The position numbers and the translations under genes were made by a program. From the NCBI GenBank assembly GCA_910588755.1, contig CAJUQZ010000057.1:1-8205 (forward strand): 8,205 bases of DNA, in the 5' to 3' direction. This document shows positions 1-6,215 of the stretch, in pieces. The notes below the pieces were generated by a model. It was not told the DNA's origin. It searched no databases and saw only the letters and a list, made by a program, of their open reading frames with translations. The DNA is from an uncultured Lachnospiraceae bacterium (GTDB lineage: Bacteria > Bacillota > Clostridia > Lachnospirales > Lachnospiraceae). Every line of letters starts with the position of its first letter. The first letter of the stretch is position 1.

Positions 1-15
1 TTCAGGGTTGCATTA

Positions 16-70
16 CTGTTTATTTGTCAAGGTTCAAATTATTTTTACTGCTTGTCTTGTTTGCGACAGC
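16..70 (-). ncRNA. Probable 5' leader of a highly expressed transcript (rRNA-operon-like)
   Basis: This is the minus-strand sequence directly after the -10 of the proximal promoter; transcription would begin near position 70. The first bases can fold into a short hairpin: GCTGTC (65-70) pairs with GACAAGC (50-56) with one bulged base. Next comes AACCTTGACAAATAAACAG (16-34), which resembles the CTTTGAAAACTAAACA-type segment I associate with Firmicutes 16S rRNA leaders and spacers. The resemblance is from memory and was not checked by alignment. No open reading frame starts here. The mature RNA would lie outside the window, so an ordinary 5' UTR remains possible. Confidence 0.4.
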
Positions 71-76
71 TTATTT

Positions 77-105
77 AGTTTATCGCAACTTTTCTCTTTT
101 GTCAA
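77..105 (-). promoter_or_regulatory. Sigma-A promoter, proximal, leftward
   Basis: On the minus strand, TTGACA (100-105) is followed after exactly 17 bases by TAAACT (77-82). The -35 box is a perfect consensus and the -10 matches four of six positions. Directly upstream (106-135) the minus strand is rich in A tracts, as in UP elements of strong promoters. The promoter points away from the flagellar genes and would start transcription near position 70, leaving the window at its left edge. An inverted repeat (TTGCGA 61-66, TCGCAA 83-88) overlaps the -10 region. Together with the distal copy it forms a tandem array typical of stable-RNA genes. Confidence 0.72.
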
Positions 106-182
106 GTACTTTTTTCAATATATTATTTTTTCTTTTATATATGATAGCTACTCTAAACTACTATTCCGCAACAACGAAAATT

Positions 183-211
183 ATCTTACCATGCATTTCT
201 TTATCTGTCAA
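183..211 (-). promoter_or_regulatory. Sigma-A promoter, distal tandem copy, leftward
   Basis: The minus strand reads TTGACA (206-211), a 17-base spacer, then TAAGAT (183-188), which matches four of six -10 positions. It lies 106 bases upstream of the proximal promoter and has the same orientation. Two perfect -35 boxes with identical 17-base spacers in the same direction are unlikely by chance, even in this A+T-rich region. The arrangement suggests a P1/P2 pair feeding one leftward transcript. Confidence 0.6.
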
Positions 212-469
212 TAACAAATTACTATTTTTTTCAACATTTTTTGCAGCTTTCTTCCAATTCACACAAAACTTAGCATTTCCTGCTAATTATGGCATTGCAA
301 ACCACGTACGAAAACGTTCAGATAACAGATAAAAATCCATTACTGAAACGGAGGAAACTGCAAATCAGGATACAGAGTTTTTGAAGCGCTTATCCCCTTG
401 TCTATGTATGACGGCTTTTCTACGCTTACGGCTCAACTGAATCAGAAATAATCATTGTTTTGCTGCTGC
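212..469. other. Gene-free spacer between flgE terminator and tandem promoters
   Basis: I recognise no gene in this 258-base stretch. It holds a small perfect inverted repeat, TTAGCA-5-TGCTAA (270-286), and an A+T-rich part that changes to a more balanced composition after about 300. On the plus strand, 333-440 is open in one frame and would end in KRLSPCLCMTAFLRLRLN, but it has no start codon with a ribosome-binding site and the same frame is stopped at 330-332. It could be the remnant of a gene or mobile element end, or chance. Confidence 0.4.
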
Positions 470-507
470 AAAAGAAACAGATAGGAAAACACCTATCTGT
501 TTCTTTT
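470..507 (-). terminator. Intrinsic terminator after flgE (bidirectional)
   Basis: There is a perfect 16-bp inverted repeat, AAAAGAAACAGATAGG (470-485) and CCTATCTGTTTCTTTT (492-507), with a 6-base loop (AAAACA). It lies 18 bases past the flgE stop codon. Because the arms begin and end in A/T runs, the hairpin ends in a U-rich tail in either direction; the T run is slightly longer on the plus strand. It probably ends the flagellar transcript and insulates it from the leftward promoters at 77-211. Confidence 0.88.
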
Positions 508-525
508 TTGATTTATATTCGTTTA

Positions 526-2559
526 TTATCTCTTGAGATTGATGAGCTCCTCAAGCAATGTGTCCGAAGTTGTAATAATACGGCTATTTGCCTGGAAGCC
601 TCTCTGTGTCGTAATCATGTCTGTGAACTGCTGTGAGAGGTCTACGTTTGACATCTCGAGGATACCAGTCGTAAGTGAACCTGTACCGCTTGCCTTGATA
701 TCGACGATCGCAACATCCCCTGAACTTGCTGTTACCTGATAAAGATTATCGCCTGCATTCTCAAGTCCCATCGCATTCGGGAATGTGGCAACGCAGATCT
801 GGCCAAGCTTTCTGGACATACCGTTGCTGTACAATGCTGTGACAATACCATCTGTTCCAATGGTTACACCTGACCGTGTACCAATCCGGCGGCCATCTAA
901 TTTCTTGCCTGTCACAGAGCACTTTTTGTCATTGTTTCCATCTGTGGTGTCGGAAATATCTATGGAGACATTGTCAAAATTACCATTATCATTGACTGCG
1001 CTTAAATTGACGGTAAAGGCTTTGTTGCCCTCCTGTCCTACATAGCTAAACTCTCCACTAGACTTATCATACACGATATCCCATGTGGTTGTACCGTTAT
1101 TTAACAGCCTGCTGATATCAACATCATCCTGGTTTGAATCGGTCATTCCTAACAGGCTGATTCTATATCTGCCCTTCTCAGGACTTGAAAGGCTCTTGTC
1201 CTCCTGTGTGACATAGCTGTTTGTCTTTCCTGTCGGATTTCCTAGATTCTGCAGCAGTCTTGCCACCTCACTCTGTAAATCCTTCTTGACATCAAGATCA
1301 TCAGTGCCAGTACCTGTCTGTGACTTAACCCTAAAAATATAATCTGTCTGTGAATTCTGATTATCGTCCACATAATTCTGCCGAATAGATGTCACAGAAG
1401 TTGATGCAGCCGTATATGTCACATTATCCTGCGTCGTATACAATTTCTTAACTGCTTCCTCGTCAACCTTAAGTGGGTTCAATTCCGAACTAAGTGGATA
1501 ACCTTTAAAATCCTTTTCTCTGACAAACCCAGTCTCACCAGAAAATGTAACTGTCAGGCTTTGCATATCATTCAGCAGACCACCAAATTCAAGTACCTTA
1601 TCTGCATAATTATCATCAAGAAATTGCTTTAAATCAAAAATTACTGAACAGTTTTCTTTTCCCAATTCATATGTATGATCTGCATCCTCAGTCACATACG
1701 CCGGGGCTGATGCTCCCGAAACTTCCTTCCAAATCTGCTGCTCCATAGCATCCATTATTTCAGGATTCAATGAATTAGACAGATACCTCGTCTCGGTGCC
1801 AACTGTGTATGAATATGTCAGCTTAGATGTATCAACTTTATGTATCGTCTCCAGGTTATACTCTGTCTCATTATTATCAATCTTCTTTGTAGATGGTATA
1901 TCGGTTGTTACAGGGAGAATGCCAAACTTCAGATTATAAGGATACCCTGCCTTATCATATACATCTACCGTAACCTGTTTGCCGCCTGTTTTTGTGTTTT
2001 CAAGCTCACTGTCATTCGCGTCGATAATACCGCTAATGCGCGCCTCTGTCGTAGCCGCAGCGCCAAATGTATCCAGCGAGGTCACGCTGATGCTGCCCAC
2101 ATTGCCCTGCACAATATTGCCGTTCTGGTCAACTCCCCAGCCCTGCACGATATAGCCAGTGCTTGCCATACAGAGATTTCCTGCGTCGTCCACGTCAAAT
2201 GAACCGTCTCTGGTATAGAAGGTATTTGTTCCGTCGCTTACCACGAAGAATGCCTCTCCTGTGATCTTTAAGTCAAACGGGTTGCCTGTGGACTGGTTTG
2301 CACCCTCTGTCGTGATGGTTGTATTGATGGCTGCGCCTTTAACGCCAAGACCGATCTGTCTAGGATTCGTGCCGCCTGTGCCATTTGCAGCGTTTGCGCC
2401 TGTTGCCGCCTGTGTTGTCTGATAGAGCATATCAGAGAAATTCATCTGCTTTGCCTTGAATGCTGTCGTGTTTACGTTTGCAATATTGTTACCGATAACG
2501 TCCATTCTTGTCTGGTGTGTTCTAAGTCCTGATACACCAGAATAAAGTGATCTCATCAT
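526..2559 (-). CDS. flgE: Flagellar hook protein FlgE (large form)
   Basis: This is the 677-residue structural subunit of the flagellar hook, exported by the flagellar type III apparatus and polymerised under the FlgD cap. The N-terminus (residues 4-36) has the rod/hook signature LYSGVSGL...NNIANVNTTAFKA. Residues 95-140 carry the FlgE/F/G core (FDLKITGEAFFVV, YTRDGSF, STGYIVQGW). The C-terminal 42 residues (636-677) hold MSNVDLSQQF and TTQRGFQANSR, the helix that packs with the N-terminus. Residues of about 215-580 are a long variable outer region; many FlgE proteins are only about 260-400 residues long, although larger forms are known elsewhere. The ATG at 2557-2559 lies 10 bases after a perfect AGGAGG (2570-2575); a second ATG follows at once (2554-2556). 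It is the last gene of this run, 18 bases before a terminator. Confidence 0.96.
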   Translation of the reverse strand: MMRSLYSGVSGLRTHQTRMDVIGNNIANVNTTAFKAKQMNFSDMLYQTTQAATGANAANGTGGTNPRQIGLGVKGAAINTTITTEGANQSTGNPFDLKITGEAFFVVSDGTNTFYTRDGSFDVDDAGNLCMASTGYIVQGWGVDQNGNIVQGNVGSISVTSLDTFGAAATTEARISGIIDANDSELENTKTGGKQVTVDVYDKAGYPYNLKFGILPVTTDIPSTKKIDNNETEYNLETIHKVDTSKLTYSYTVGTETRYLSNSLNPEIMDAMEQQIWKEVSGASAPAYVTEDADHTYELGKENCSVIFDLKQFLDDNYADKVLEFGGLLNDMQSLTVTFSGETGFVREKDFKGYPLSSELNPLKVDEEAVKKLYTTQDNVTYTAASTSVTSIRQNYVDDNQNSQTDYIFRVKSQTGTGTDDLDVKKDLQSEVARLLQNLGNPTGKTNSYVTQEDKSLSSPEKGRYRISLLGMTDSNQDDVDISRLLNNGTTTWDIVYDKSSGEFSYVGQEGNKAFTVNLSAVNDNGNFDNVSIDISDTTDGNNDKKCSVTGKKLDGRRIGTRSGVTIGTDGIVTALYSNGMSRKLGQICVATFPNAMGLENAGDNLYQVTASSGDVAIVDIKASGTGSLTTGILEMSNVDLSQQFTDMITTQRGFQANSRIITTSDTLLEELINLKR

Positions 2560-2712
2560 AATTAAGTGACCTCCTAAATCTTATTTGCCGAAATCATACT
2601 CATACAGTTTTCTGCCACGAAAAACGCACATGTGCCAGTTTGTTTTCCTCATCCGTCATTCTGAGGGTTGTAAGCCTCCTTAAAAGGTCCGGCTTTGTCT
2701 GTTTATCCTGTA

Positions 2713-3120
2713 TTAGATAATAACGGCTCCGTCAATATTGGTATAAATATTTTCGTCTGCTTCTGTCTGATCCATCGCTGTAATAACTGTGTTACTCTTT
2801 GTGTTCACGATAAATGCAAGCTGGTCCACGAGTACTAAGGAATCCTTGATCCCTTTTGCGCCTGCCTTCTTCGTGCCGTCATTCAACCTTTCCAGTTGTT
2901 CGTTGGTCAGTTCAATCTTCCTGTCACTGAGCCTGTTTGCAGCATGCTTTGAGAACCGCACGGCCTCTGTGGCCTGTGTTCCCTGCGCCTGATGCTTATG
3001 CAGGATTTCTTCAAAGCTCATGCCCTGAGGCGTCCTGTTTCCAGAACTGACTTTCTGCTGTTTCAGGTATTGATCCTGTAGCTGTTCAATGGAAAGGAAC
3101 TGACTGTTGTTAATATTCAT
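2713..3120 (-). CDS. Small flagellar operon protein, TIGR02530 type
   Basis: The product has 135 residues and lacks a signal peptide or membrane segment. The core, residues of about 54-120, matches my recollection of the 'flagellar operon protein' family found between flgD and flgE in Firmicutes (TIGR02530/PF12611). Its hallmark is FSKHAANRLSDRKIELT followed by a helix and the strand-rich LVLVDQLAFIVNTKSNTVITAMD. The N-terminal 50 residues are polar and Gln-rich. The biochemical role is not established; position between hook cap and hook subunit genes suggests a part in hook assembly or its control. The ATG at 3118-3120 follows GTGAGGGGG at about 8 bases. An earlier ATG nine bases upstream is in another frame and stops after five codons. 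Confidence 0.85.
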   Translation of the reverse strand: MNINNSQFLSIEQLQDQYLKQQKVSSGNRTPQGMSFEEILHKHQAQGTQATEAVRFSKHAANRLSDRKIELTNEQLERLNDGTKKAGAKGIKDSLVLVDQLAFIVNTKSNTVITAMDQTEADENIYTNIDGAVII

Positions 3121-3217
3121 CCTGCATTCCCCCTCACCATAAAGCTCCTGGTTTGCTTCCAGATATTGTTATGCCTGCCCTGCGCTGTCTGCGTTTTCCT
3201 CTGTGCTGCCCGTATTG

Positions 3218-4381
3218 TCACTCACCTTCTGGCTGGTTTCCCGCAGTCTCACCGTCAGGCTGGCTTCCTGTGACCTGCTCTGTACTGCCTACACCTGTAT
3301 TGTTGTCTGTGATCTCTCCTGTGCTGTCTGTGTTCCCTGCACCTGGCTGGCTTCCTGTAACCTGCTCTGTATTGCCTGTGTTGTTTTCGCCAGCATTATT
3401 ATCTGTGACTTCTTCTGTCTTGCCTGTATTGTTTCCGCTGGTCTTGTCGCCTGTAGCTTCCTCTGCTTTCCCTGTGCCGTTTTCGTCAGTTTTACTGTCT
3501 GTGACCTCCTCTGTATTGCCTGTGTTGTTTCCACTGGTTTTGTCCCCTGTGGTTTCGTCTGTCTTATCACCAGTATTTGTATCTGACTTGTCTGTCTCAA
3601 CTTTGTTTTCCGACATGGCATTGAGTTTGTCAAGAATCGCATTCATCTTGGTATTGAAGCTTTCAAGAATGTCGTCGAGCGTTGTCTTCTCTTCTTCTTC
3701 CTCCTCAACAGATGTATCCTTGAATTTGACACCCATATTCTCCAACTCGAGCTTCCACTCTGTGAACTTCTCCAACTGGTCGGAGCCATAGATCTTCATG
3801 TAGTTCTTCTGGTAATCATCCATCGTATTGTAGAAATCAAGCGCACCCTGGATCACATTCTCGTATGATCTGTTAGCAACGGCCACATCGGGCAGTGCAT
3901 CGATCATTTTCTTGAAGGTGCTATACTTCTCATATGCAGCTGAATACTGGCTGCTGACGATAGTATCCAGATCACTGATTGAGTATTTCTTGTCATCAAT
4001 CACAAGCAGTGGCTTGCCGTTCTCAACTTCCACAAAATCAACAATACCCTGTGTGTAATTCACCTCACCTGTGCTCTCGCTGGTTGTTTTCATGATGACT
4101 TCCTTGCCAATCAGGTTGTTTGCCCTAAGCACATCAATGGACTCCGCCATCTCACTCATCTTCTGGACCTGCGTGAAGGTCGCATACTGTGATACCCACT
4201 CGGTATTGCTCGTTGGCTCCAGCGGATCCTGGTTCTGCATCTCCGCTACCAGAAGTGTCAGAAACATATCACTGTCCACTGAATTTTTGTTCTTCCCGCT
4301 TTTCTTGGTCAGGGAATCACCTGATGTAGTATGTGTCTGCAAAATGCCCTTCTCGTCAAACGGTGCTATCAAACTTCCCAT
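3218..4381 (-). CDS. flgD: Flagellar hook cap/scaffold protein FlgD with repeat tail
   Basis: The product has 387 residues; known FlgD proteins are roughly 140-230. Residues 37-95 hold the conserved FlgD N-terminal region: DMFLTLLVAEMQNQDPLEPTSNTEWVSQYATFTQVQKM, then ANNLIGKEV. Residues 100-145 resemble the small beta domain (GIVDFVEVENGKPLLVIDDKKYSISDL). Residues 146-260 are mainly helical, with an acidic run EEEEEE at 226-231. Residues of about 262-387 are a Thr/Gly/Asn/Glu-rich tail of degenerate 16-residue repeats. FlgD caps the growing hook so that FlgE can polymerise, which agrees with flgE just downstream. The ATG at 4379-4381 follows a GGAGAGAGGTGG stretch. The tail may be cut short by a frameshift near its end. 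The function of the tail is unknown. Confidence 0.93.
   Translation of the reverse strand: MGSLIAPFDEKGILQTHTTSGDSLTKKSGKNKNSVDSDMFLTLLVAEMQNQDPLEPTSNTEWVSQYATFTQVQKMSEMAESIDVLRANNLIGKEVIMKTTSESTGEVNYTQGIVDFVEVENGKPLLVIDDKKYSISDLDTIVSSQYSAAYEKYSTFKKMIDALPDVAVANRSYENVIQGALDFYNTMDDYQKNYMKIYGSDQLEKFTEWKLELENMGVKFKDTSVEEEEEEKTTLDDILESFNTKMNAILDKLNAMSENKVETDKSDTNTGDKTDETTGDKTSGNNTGNTEEVTDSKTDENGTGKAEEATGDKTSGNNTGKTEEVTDNNAGENNTGNTEQVTGSQPGAGNTDSTGEITDNNTGVGSTEQVTGSQPDGETAGNQPEGE
3269..3547 (-). repeat. Degenerate 48-bp tandem repeat array in flgD
   Basis: FlgD residues 279-371 consist of about six consecutive units of mostly 16 residues: GDKTSGNNTGNTEEVT, DSKTDENGTGKAEEAT, GDKTSGNNTGKTEEVT, DNNAGENNTGNTEQVT, GSQPGAGNTDSTGEIT and the shorter DNNTGVGSTEQVT. 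Odd and even units alternate, so the first four also form two copies of a 96-bp (32-residue) higher-order repeat (3452-3547 and 3356-3451). Unit consensus is roughly G-D/S-K-T-x-x-N-N-T-G-N-T-E-E-V-T. Period 48 keeps the frame, so unit gain or loss would change tail length without disrupting FlgD. Confidence 0.9.
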
Positions 4382-4413
4382 GTATCCACCTCTCTCCTTT
4401 TCCTTATTTTATA

Positions 4414-6030
4414 TCAAGCTAATAAATCCATTGTATTTCCGTTTGCTGCCATTATCTCCATCGCAATCCTCGTCGCATCATCTGCGCCCTGCATATCACC
4501 TTCAAGCTCCTCCCCGTCGGTAAATGCATTGAGATTGATACTGCCCCGGCCCCTGCGCATTCCCTGGACGCGTCCTATCTCCTGCTCCTGTGCCTGCCTT
4601 TGCTGCTCCTGTCCATTCCTGTCAAGATTCCGCTCCATCTCATGACTCTCCACTGACACCTCAATCGCTTCGATCTTAACGCCCTGTTCCTCAAGGTTTG
4701 CCCGCAGCTGTGATGCCTGTGCCTCGATTGCTGCTTTTACTGCCTCATTCTGCGTGGTAAATTGCGCTGTCACTACACCGCCTTTTGTTGTCAGTGATAC
4801 ATTCACCGTGCCAAGACTTGCAGGGTGCAGCTGGAGTTCCATCTCAGTAAGATTTTCATTTCTGACGATCTTTACCATGTCCGCAAGCTGTCTCAGGATG
4901 TTCTCTGTGTTCTGTGAAGTAAATTTTTCAATTCCTTCTGCTGCTGTGGTATCACTCACCTCATTGAGACTGTTCTGAAAATTCTGTGACGGGTGATTCT
5001 GTTCGTAATGCTTCGATTCCTTTTCACCGCTGTCCCTGGCATCCTTCTCTGTACCCTGTGACTGCGGTTTTGCATTGGCCTCTATTGAATCCTCCTGCTG
5101 GTTTTCCGGAAGTGCCTCATCCTTTTTGACAGGCTGTTCATCTGGTCTGGTATTGTCCTCACGGATAATAACGGGTTCATCTGCAGCCTGTTTTTTTGCT
5201 GCCAGCTCTGTGGTGGCTTCAAAGGTAAGTCCTTCTGTCTTCTGCGGCTGCCCCTCCACATTCTGGTCTGTGAGTTGTGGCCCTTCTGACTCCATTTCGT
5301 GAAGCTTCTGCAATACTGCGTCAAGCTCCTGGTCCGTAAGCCCCGTTTTGTCAAGCAGGTCCTTTACCTGTGTATCCACAAGCTCTGTAACATCCTGCAA
5401 TGCTGTGTAGAGTTCTTCGTTCGCAACAAGGCTGATCACAGATTTCTCACCGGAGACGGCTGTCACAAGCTGTGACATATAATCACTGTCAAGCAGGTCA
5501 TACGATGAAAGCTGCAGCTCCTCCATGCCATTTAGCAACTCCTCGTTGGTGATGCCAAGAATTTCTTTGATCTGTTCGATGATCTGTTCTAATACCTTTG
5601 TAATCTCATCGGCAGTCATCTCGTCCACCGGACTGTCTATTTCGGACAGTACGCCTGATGGCTCTTCCAATACAGGTTCTTCCTCCACAAGTGTTTCATC
5701 CACAGCCAGCCCTTCTTTTGACTCCTCAATGCCGGCCGCTGTCTCCGACACATTCTCATCCACTGTTGTGACCTTGTCCTGATTTGTCCCTTCGGACATT
5801 TTTTCAGAAGCGTCTGTGTTGGCAGATATCTTTTCAGGCTGTTTTGTATCGGTCCTTGCGCTGTTGTCCGCTGACGGCTGCTTTGTGTTCTCAATCTTTT
5901 GTGCAGTCCTGTCAAGTACTGCGCCAAAATCCTGTGCCGTGTCCGCTGTTTTCTGCACACTTGATATGGCAGCTGACGCGGGATTTACCAGACCGGCAGA
6001 GAATAACGCATTTTTTAAGCTCATGTCCAT
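4414..6030 (-). CDS. fliK: Flagellar hook-length control protein FliK
   Basis: The product has 538 residues. FliK is a secreted ruler that sets hook length and switches the export gate from hook to filament substrates. The C-terminal hook domain (PF02120 type) spans residues of about 378-462 and includes LTEMELQLHPASLGTVNVSL, a short beta hairpin GGVVTAQF, and a helix plus strand ending GVKIEAIEVSV. Residues 50-135 and 250-360 are acidic, polar and probably disordered, as expected for the ruler part; residues 137-245 look helical. The tail after 462 is Gln/Arg-rich and then acidic. I chose the ATG at 6028-6030 because AGGAGG (6041-6046) lies 10 bases before it. A GTG three codons earlier (6037-6039) would be one base from that site. 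The gene has its own candidate sigma-28 promoter and leader. Confidence 0.9.
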   Translation of the reverse strand: MDMSLKNALFSAGLVNPASAAISSVQKTADTAQDFGAVLDRTAQKIENTKQPSADNSARTDTKQPEKISANTDASEKMSEGTNQDKVTTVDENVSETAAGIEESKEGLAVDETLVEEEPVLEEPSGVLSEIDSPVDEMTADEITKVLEQIIEQIKEILGITNEELLNGMEELQLSSYDLLDSDYMSQLVTAVSGEKSVISLVANEELYTALQDVTELVDTQVKDLLDKTGLTDQELDAVLQKLHEMESEGPQLTDQNVEGQPQKTEGLTFEATTELAAKKQAADEPVIIREDNTRPDEQPVKKDEALPENQQEDSIEANAKPQSQGTEKDARDSGEKESKHYEQNHPSQNFQNSLNEVSDTTAAEGIEKFTSQNTENILRQLADMVKIVRNENLTEMELQLHPASLGTVNVSLTTKGGVVTAQFTTQNEAVKAAIEAQASQLRANLEEQGVKIEAIEVSVESHEMERNLDRNGQEQQRQAQEQEIGRVQGMRRGRGSINLNAFTDGEELEGDMQGADDATRIAMEIMAANGNTMDLLA

Positions 6031-6040
6031 TCTTGTCACT

Positions 6041-6046
6041 CCTCCT
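6041..6046 (-). promoter_or_regulatory. Ribosome-binding site that decides the fliK start
   Basis: The minus strand reads AGGAGG here. The spacing is 10 bases to the ATG at 6028-6030 and only one base to the in-frame GTG at 6037-6039, so the ATG is the likelier start. Confidence 0.8.
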
Positions 6047-6104
6047 TTCTTTTTTAATTTTGATTTTGATATAAAATGTTTGAAGTAACTCTGTATTTAA
6101 CTGA

Positions 6105-6143
6105 ACAAATTAACTGAATTGTCAGAAAATTCAGTTAATTTGT
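6105..6143 (-). promoter_or_regulatory. Perfect 16-bp stem-loop in the fliK leader
   Basis: The arms at 6105-6120 (ACAAATTAACTGAATT on the plus strand) and 6128-6143 are exact reverse complements around a 7-base loop. A further 6-bp pairing, GTAACT (6085-6090) with AGTTAC (6145-6150), could extend the structure beyond an internal loop. A second copy of TTAACTGAA (6097-6105), 13 bases from the one inside the stem, offers an alternative partner for the distal arm. No T run follows on the minus strand, so it does not look like a simple terminator. It may be a leader RNA structure or a DNA operator. The repeat is directly visible; the role is unknown. Confidence 0.6.
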
Positions 6144-6157
6144 AAGTTACATAATGT

Positions 6158-6185
6158 ATATCGGTAATATTATCTGAAAACTTTA
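6158..6185 (-). promoter_or_regulatory. Candidate sigma-28 (sigma-D) promoter for fliK
   Basis: The minus strand reads TAAA (6182-6185), then 16 bases, then ACCGATAT (6158-6165). The sigma-D consensus in Bacillus is TAAA-N15-GCCGATAT, so the -35 matches fully, seven of eight -10 positions match, and the spacing is one base over the optimum. The site lies in the gap before fliK in the correct orientation, about 130 bases before its start codon. Transcription would begin near 6150, so the 16-bp stem-loop at 6105-6143 falls in the leader. Confidence 0.6.
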
Positions 6186-6215
6186 GTTTTTGAAAACATG
6201 AGTTTTTGGAAACAT
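6185..6215. repeat. Two 15-base direct repeats next to the fliK promoter
   Basis: AGTTTTTGAAAACAT (6185-6199) and AGTTTTTGGAAACAT (6201-6215) differ at one base and are spaced 16 bases apart. Each is partly palindromic (GTTTT-TG-AAAAC in the first). The left copy touches the -35 of the candidate sigma-28 promoter and the right copy reaches the stop codon of the upstream gene. They could be a tandem binding site, or simple A/T-rich drift. Confidence 0.5.

Noticed and set aside
25..30. Third TTGACA box as another -35 element
   Set aside because: At 16-18 bases downstream the sequence is CCCTGA-like, with no -10 inside the window. It fits better as part of a leader element.
270..286. TTAGCA-5-TGCTAA hairpin as a terminator
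   Set aside because: The stem is only 6 bp with no strong T run, so it is too weak to support a call.
24..332. Plus-strand frame for a 102-residue hydrophobic, membrane-like protein
   Set aside because: It starts at TTG without a ribosome-binding site. Its hydrophobicity comes from T-rich DNA, and it overlaps two good minus-strand promoters.
1894..1910. CCGATAT on the minus strand inside flgE as a sigma-28 -10 box
   Set aside because: No TAAA is found at the required distance upstream and the site is deep within coding sequence.
3153..3791. Long plus-strand frames opposite flgD, and a 117-residue minus-strand frame at 3289-3642
   Set aside because: They are produced by the 48-bp repeat, whose period is a multiple of three and keeps several frames open. 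They have repetitive, non-family composition and no ribosome-binding site, while the FlgD frame has recognised domains.
5525..5782. Plus-strand Ser-rich frames opposite fliK
   Set aside because: They are antisense shadows of acidic codons. They have no start signals and the FliK frame has conserved C-terminal domain residues.
6105..6143. The 16-bp inverted repeat as an intrinsic terminator of the upstream gene
   Set aside because: It is A+T-rich and no T run follows on the minus strand. It also lies downstream of the candidate fliK promoter, where termination would defeat that promoter.
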